Shown here piece after piece: positions 5,480 through 6,166 of a stretch of 6,166 nucleotides of DNA. Numbering within the stretch: the stretch's first letter is position 1; each line of letters opens with the position of its first letter. Under the pieces are notes generated by a model. It ran no database searches, was not told where the DNA came from, and saw nothing but the letters and a program-made list of their open reading frames with translations. The DNA comes from an uncultured Clostridia bacterium (GTDB lineage: Bacteria > Bacillota > Clostridia > Christensenellales > Borkfalkiaceae), in contig CANPWF010000109.1 in the NCBI GenBank assembly GCA_947581885.1, positions 1-6,166 of the forward strand, written 5' to 3'. The translations under genes and the position numbers were made by a program.

Positions 5480-5509
5480 CAATATGCCGCCCCGCCGAAC
5501 TTTTTATGC
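5480..5509 (-). promoter_or_regulatory. Candidate forespore sigma (sigma-G/F type) promoter of spoVT
   Basis: On the minus strand GCATA (5509-5505) is followed after exactly 18 bases by CATATTG (5486-5480). The B. subtilis sigma-G pattern is about GMATR, 17-18 bases, CATNNTA, so the -35 fits fully and the -10 fits at all but the last position. The predicted start near 5473 is just before the Shine-Dalgarno GGAGG (5470-5466), giving a very short leader. B. subtilis spoVT is itself under sigma-G, which makes the match more credible. No good housekeeping promoter was seen here. The motif is short, so chance remains possible. Confidence 0.55.
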
Positions 5510-5536
5510 ACATCTTCCTCGGCTTCCCCTTCTCGG

Positions 5537-5592
5537 CGTGGAATCCGCGCCGCCTCTCGCCTCTCCCGCCGTGGAATCCGCGCCGCCTCTCG
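5537..5592. repeat. 33-base-period tandem direct repeat upstream of spoVT
   Basis: An exact 23-base unit beginning cgtggaatccgcgcc occurs at 5537-5559 and 5570-5592, period 33. The intervening bases are similar pyrimidine-rich text. It sits in the gene-free segment 5 ' of spoVT, upstream of its candidate promoter. It would read as GERRRGFH-like repeats if the spoVT frame were extended, but family length argues against coding. Probably replication-slippage duplication in a low-complexity tract. Confidence 0.75.
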
Positions 5593-5640
5593 GCTCCCTC
5601 TCTTGGGCAGTCGCGCCGCGCCTTGCCTTTCTCCCTCTCG

Positions 5641-5696
5641 GCTCCCCCTCGAGGGGGAGCTGTCACGCCCCGCCCTTGGGGCGTGACTGAGGGGGT
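5641..5696. repeat. Two adjacent strong palindromes followed by G-run
   Basis: Bases 5641-5660 are a perfect 20-base palindrome centred on ctcgag. Bases 5662-5687 form a perfect 10-base-pair stem (gtcacgcccc with ggggcgtgac) around the loop gccctt. Then comes tgagggggtgt (5688-5698). Neither has a U-tract suited to intrinsic termination. The layout, a C/G palindrome plus a second palindrome plus a G-run, resembles intergenic repeats I recall from gut Bacillota genomes; this recollection was not checked. Confidence 0.75.
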
Positions 5697-5721
5697 GTGA
5701 CCGTACGCAACTTTATAATCA

Positions 5722-5763
5722 CGTCATTCCGAGCCGTCCCTGCGGTGTCCTTGCGCAGGGACG
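5722..5763. repeat. Hairpin repeat module B, right copy
   Basis: The left frame cgtcattccgagc (5722-5734) corresponds to 89-101. A perfect 10-base-pair stem follows (5735-5744 with 5754-5763, arms cgtccctgcg and cgcagggacg) around a 9-base loop. The words ccgccttat follow both copies (150-158 and 5771-5779). The stem shares no sequence with the 13-base-pair stem of the left copy. Confidence 0.65.
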
Positions 5764-5783
5764 AGTCGCCCCGCCTTATTCTG

Positions 5784-5829
5784 TTCATTCCTTGGGCGGC
5801 ACGAGCGCGTCCTTGCGCGAAGTAGGAAT
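5784..5829. repeat. Hairpin repeat module E (cattcc ... ggaatc frame)
   Basis: An outer frame of cattcc (5785-5790) and ggaat (5825-5829) are inverted matches. Inside are gcacgagc (5799-5806) and gcgaagta (5817-5824). The same two inner words frame a different middle in the left module D (329-350). The inner word gtccttgcgc (5809-5818) is identical to 5747-5756 in the neighbouring module. No coding potential seen. Confidence 0.5.
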
Positions 5830-5841
5830 CACCTTAGACTT

Positions 5842-5911
5842 AAAACTGCGGTGACCCGTTCGACTCGAAGGGTCGTCAAGGGCGGACGACCCTTCGGCTC
5901 AGGGTGACGTA
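5842..5911. repeat. Hairpin repeat module A, right copy
   Basis: Same 23-base 5' flank (5842-5864) and 15-base 3' flank (5897-5911) as the left copy at 160-217, and a loop differing at one of seven positions (aagggcg). The stem is a perfect 12 base pairs (cgaagggtcgtc with gacgacccttcg), twice as long as in the left copy and unrelated in sequence. After the 3' flank a further shared word tccgtaca (5922-5929) leads into module C. Confidence 0.8.
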
Positions 5912-5930
5912 TTTATAGCAGTCCGTACAC

Positions 5931-5979
5931 TCAACCCCTTTCGTCCCTGCGGGACACTTCCCCCGGAGGGGACAGCGAG
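5931..5979. repeat. Hairpin repeat module C, right copy
   Basis: Keeps tcaacccctttcg (5931-5943) and the acttccccc ... cagcgag segment (5956-5979) of the left copy at 237-293. The 7-base-pair stem of the left copy is replaced by a 5-base-pair stem (gtccc with gggac, 5943-5947 and 5951-5955) around a three-base loop. The order A then C is the same in both clusters. Confidence 0.75.
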
Positions 5980-6027
5980 GAATAAGGAATGGCATTATTT
6001 TAGCGGTCGGTGTACGCTACTCCCACC

Positions 6028-6054
6028 TCATTTCGAGCGCAGTCGAGAAATCTC
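6028..6054. repeat. Minimal repeat module B (frame without long stem)
   Basis: The word tcatttcgagc (6028-6038) is followed after three bases by gtcgagaaatctc (6042-6054). These are exactly the two frame segments of the left module B, but with no 32-base hairpin insert between them. It looks like the basal form into which variable arms are added, or from which they were lost. Confidence 0.65.
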
Positions 6055-6091
6055 GCACAATTCTCAACGGACATGTACGTATGGAGGGTGG

Positions 6092-6166
6092 CGAGATCCT
6101 TCGACTCCGCTACGCTCCGCTACTTCGCCTTGCGGCTCGTGCGCCCTTCGGTCGGACAGGATGAGG
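6092..6166. repeat. Repeat module D, right copy, inverted relative to left
   Basis: Runs from gagatccttcgac (6093-6105) to the window edge. Bases 6121-6164 match the reverse complement of 307-350 with two mismatches. It differs from the left copy by having ctccgctacgctccgc in place of the short acaac-type linker. This segment contains a near-duplicated ctccgctac/gctccgctac word (6105-6123). The module probably continues beyond base 6166. Confidence 0.7.

Noticed and set aside
5460..5666. N-terminal extension of SpoVT
   Set aside because: It is Arg/Gly-rich text from tandem repeat DNA. The family N terminus MKATGIVRRIDELGR and a Shine-Dalgarno mark the start at 5459.
160..5979. Integron attC sites (conserved structure with variable sequence)
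   Set aside because: The RYYYAAC/GTTRRRY core motifs and bulged attC stems are absent, the modules do not sit one per gene cassette, and no integrase is present.
5641..6166. CRISPR array
   Set aside because: The repeats are of different types and not regularly spaced. No constant direct repeat with unique spacers of uniform length, and no cas gene, is present.

Overview
The window looks like a piece of a G+C-rich chromosome from an endospore-forming lineage of Bacillota (Clostridia-like, probably uncultured). The main evidence is a leftward gene run spoVT - yabM-type flippase - yabN/mazG, the same order as in the mfd-spoVT-yabM-yabN-yabO region of Bacillus subtilis. No gene points to a phage, plasmid or conjugative element. 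A finer taxonomic placement is not supported by what can be read here.

Layout: (1) Bases 1-389 are a gene-free mosaic of short palindromic repeat modules. (2) Bases 390-1184 hold a divergent pair: a 66-residue XRE-type repressor on the minus strand and a 170-residue membrane protein with a bacterial PH domain on the plus strand. The 81 bases between them contain a perfect consensus housekeeping promoter (TTGACA, 17-base spacer, TATAAT). Two 16-base palindromes lie there as mirror copies of each other, and one of them fills the promoter spacer. (3) A bidirectional hairpin terminator at 1199-1233 ends both the plus-strand gene and the long minus-strand operon. (4) Bases 1232-5459 are a tightly packed minus-strand operon, read right to left: spoVT (AbrB plus GAF sporulation regulator), a SpoVB/YabM polysaccharide flippase, a YabN-type methylase-like plus double MazG protein, and a DusB-type tRNA-dihydrouridine synthase. 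All three gene junctions overlap (4, 125 and 17 bases). A forespore sigma (sigma-G/F) type promoter can be proposed just upstream of spoVT. (5) Bases 5460-6166 are again gene-free: a 33-base tandem duplication, two strong palindromes, then a second cluster of the same repeat modules seen at the left end.

How the parts fit: spoVT and the flippase belong to late sporulation and envelope (cortex/peptidoglycan) biology. MazG-type proteins hydrolyse nucleoside triphosphates, and Dus modifies tRNA; these last two are housekeeping-type genes co-transcribed with the sporulation pair. The XRE/PH pair is an independent switch-like unit.

The most interesting non-genic signal is the repeat system. The two clusters share conserved flanks and loops, but the hairpin arms are completely different in sequence and length between copies while remaining perfectly self-complementary. 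This is structural covariation in intergenic DNA, and some arm sequences recur only within one cluster. A 44-base module also occurs in opposite orientation at the two ends of the window.
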